Shown here: positions 62,536 through 64,000 of the stretch, piece by piece
Layout of the letters: each line of letters begins with the position of its first letter
Numbering within the stretch: the first letter of the stretch is position 1
NCBI RefSeq assembly: GCF_014642075.1
Contig: NZ_BMIK01000002.1
Coordinates: forward strand, 186,001 to 250,000
Reading direction: 5' to 3'
Length of the DNA: 64,000 nt
Source of the DNA: Parapedobacter defluvii
Lineage (GTDB): Bacteria; Bacteroidota; Bacteroidia; Sphingobacteriales; Sphingobacteriaceae
Made by a program: the position numbers and the translations under genes
The notes under the pieces: model-generated
Seen by the model: only the letters and a program-made list of their open reading frames with translations
Told to the model about the DNA's origin: nothing
Databases searched by the model: none

Positions 62536-62596
62536 TTTAGTACATATTTTGATTTCTGGAATATCGCTGCAAAAGTAATTCCATTTTTTTATTTAA

Positions 62597-64000
62597 TTAG
62601 TTAAATCCTCCCATCTGCTGCATGATACTGAATGTGAAATTCTGCCGCCATTGACCGGCATCTACACCCGGTATCGGATCAAACGCATGGCCGTAATCGA
62701 TACCCAGCAAACCGAAGATAGGCAGGAAGATGCGGGCGCCTACACCTACTGAACGGCGAACTTTGAACGGATTGAAATCGCGGAAGTTGTTCCACGTATT
62801 TCCGCCCTCCGCAAAAGCCAGTACGAATACGGTAGCTTGGTCATTCAGCATAACCGGGTGGCGCAGTTCCAATTGGTACTTATTGTAGATGGGACTCCCT
62901 GAATTGCGGGCAATGTTTACATCCGCACCGTCAGGAATAACCATGCCATTGGCATAGCCCCGCATTGCGATAATTTCAGAACCCTGAAGGAAGTCAAATC
63001 CCATCATACCGTCTCCACCCAGTTTGAAACGCTCAAAAGCCGATTGGCCGGTAACACTGTTGTAGGTACCCAGGAATCCGAATTGGGCCTGCGCTTTCAG
63101 CACTAATTTACCGGTAATCCGCGTGTACCACTGGGAATCAAATTTCCATTTGTGGTATTCCGTCCACTTGTAACGCTCTTCGTTGGGCGCTGTGGGATAG
63201 TTGACGTTATTAAACGACGAATAGGGGGGAGTCACCTGGATGGTTAACCGTAGGTGCGATCCCGACGTTGGATAGATCGGAGCATCGACCGAGTTACGGC
63301 TGATTTCCTGGGTGAGGTTAATGTTATAGGATGTTCCGTTTTCAAACAGGAACCCGGGATAATTCTGTAACTTGTATTGCTGGAATCCCACCGAGTAGTT
63401 CAGTTGGAAATAGTTGTCGGGCCATTGCAGGCGCTTACCCAAGCTGACGGTCACCCCGTTCATCCAGATGCGGTTCAGGTCTTTGTCCGCTGCAATCTGC
63501 CGTCCGGTCCAGTAATCGAATCCGCCGAACGAGGAAGACGATGTATACGCACTGACCCCGAAATAAATGGGCTTTTTGCCTCCCAACCAGGGTTCCGAGA
63601 AGGAGAAACTATACGACTGGTAGCGCTTGCCACTGGTTTGTCCACGTAGACTTAGTTTCTGTCCGTCGCCCCGTGGAAGTGGCTTCCAGGCAGTCTTGTC
63701 AAAAAAGTTCCGGGTTGAAAAATTGTTGAATGAAAGTCCCAGTGTGCCGATCACCTGACCGGCGCCGAATCCGCCGGACAGTTCTACCTGATCCGAGGGT
63801 TTTTCCACCACGGTGTACTCAATGTCAACCGTTCCGTCCGAATGGTTCAGATTTGTCGGTACCGGATTGGTTTTCTGCTCGTCAAAATTGCCGAGTTGTG
63901 CAATTTCACGTGTGCTCCGCATTAATAGCTCTTTTGAGAACTTCTGCCCCGGTTTGGTGTAAATGGAACGGAGCAGCACCCGGTCATTGGTTACGTCGTT
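62597..64000 (-). CDS. bamA: Outer membrane assembly factor BamA, C-terminal part (5' end outside window)
   Basis: BamA inserts beta-barrel proteins into the outer membrane. About 467 residues are visible. The frame is open to the last base of the window, so the N-terminal POTRA domains lie beyond. The visible part begins in the last POTRA domain (V-D-I-E-Y-T-V-V-E-K) and continues through the 16-strand Omp85 barrel, with G-G-F-G-A-G at its start and G-I-D-Y-G-H-A-F near its end. The last residues are M-Q-Q-M-G-G-F-N. It is upstream of two ompH genes. Confidence 0.95.
   Translation of the reverse strand, partial: NDVTNDRVLLRSIYTKPGQKFSKELLMRSTREIAQLGNFDEQKTNPVPTNLNHSDGTVDIEYTVVEKPSDQVELSGGFGAGQVIGTLGLSFNNFSTRNFFDKTAWKPLPRGDGQKLSLRGQTSGKRYQSYSFSFSEPWLGGKKPIYFGVSAYTSSSSFGGFDYWTGRQIAADKDLNRIWMNGVTVSLGKRLQWPDNYFQLNYSVGFQQYKLQNYPGFLFENGTSYNINLTQEISRNSVDAPIYPTSGSHLRLTIQVTPPYSSFNNVNYPTAPNEERYKWTEYHKWKFDSQWYTRITGKLVLKAQAQFGFLGTYNSVTGQSAFERFKLGGDGMMGFDFLQGSEIIAMRGYANGMVIPDGADVNIARNSGSPIYNKYQLELRHPVMLNDQATVFVLAFAEGGNTWNNFRDFNPFKVRRSVGVGARIFLPIFGLLGIDYGHAFDPIPGVDAGQWRQNFTFSIMQQMGGFN

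Noticed and set aside
1-64000. tRNA genes, CRISPR arrays, insertion sequences and prophage
   Set aside because: No tRNA-like T-loop with matching acceptor ends, no regular spaced repeats, and no transposase, integrase or phage structural protein was seen. The drifting repeats lack spacer structure.

Overview
The window is a gene-dense stretch of a Bacteroidota chromosome, most likely from the Sphingobacteriaceae (Parapedobacter- or Olivibacter-like; this placement is inferred from protein character and gene order, not computed). Lineage signs are: -7 promoter elements of the form TAnnTTTG with TTG/TTTG about 19-21 bases upstream and almost no Shine-Dalgarno sites; an OstA-like protein, a bamA-ompH-ompH string, a DUF4369-thioredoxin lipoprotein, a DUF4834 protein, a DNA polymerase III alpha subunit fused to a proofreading exonuclease, and a cold-shock protein with a long charged N-terminus. 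No insertion sequence, phage, CRISPR array, tRNA or rRNA was recognised. One structural RNA, the SRP RNA, is present.

Layout. 1-5.6 kb: hexuronate catabolism (uxaB end, uxaA, uxaC, exuT-like transporter) with a perfect 16-bp operator-like palindrome before the transporter. 5.6-13.7 kb: DEAD-box helicase, OmpA protein, alaS, thioredoxin-like lipoprotein and a PhoB-type regulator without a kinase. 13.7-26.9 kb: hutH, a trmN6-like methyltransferase, a YfcE-like phosphoesterase, fbp, a MerR regulator, an M23 peptidase, accD, the SRP RNA, dprA, a DinB protein, rsmG, a glycosyltransferase, and tgt with an LptF/LptG-like permease and an EamA transporter. 26.9-33 kb: gltD and gltB. 33-33.66 kb: a gene-free AT-rich and repeat-like stretch. 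33.7-40.9 kb: S4 protein, lipoprotein, aroB, lpxB, a porin, the agmatine-to-putrescine enzymes AguA and AguB, and a beta-propeller lipoprotein. 40.9-47.6 kb: rpoN, trxA, dnaE. 47.8-54.4 kb: a deoxyhypusine-synthase-like gene, a small unknown protein, rdgB, a GMC flavin dehydrogenase pair, a Cys-rich copper-storage-like protein, a cold-shock protein and an SDR. 54.6-64 kb: OstA-like protein, tilS, recF with a DUF721/DciA-like gene, and ompH-ompH-bamA cut by the right edge.

Themes. Several genes serve the outer envelope (lpxB, LptF/G-like, OstA-like, bamA, two Skp/OmpH, OmpA, porin, M23 peptidase). Replication and DNA upkeep are also well represented (dnaE, recF, the DUF721 protein, dprA, rdgB and a possible psi-like subunit). 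AguA and AguB make putrescine, and the deoxyhypusine-synthase-like enzyme could use it to build a longer polyamine. The most interesting points for follow-up are: the deoxyhypusine-synthase-like enzyme and its unknown partner gene; the Cys cluster in the GMC dehydrogenase; promoters so close to start codons that the mRNAs look leaderless; and several families of degenerate short-word repeats placed between genes, some inside operons.
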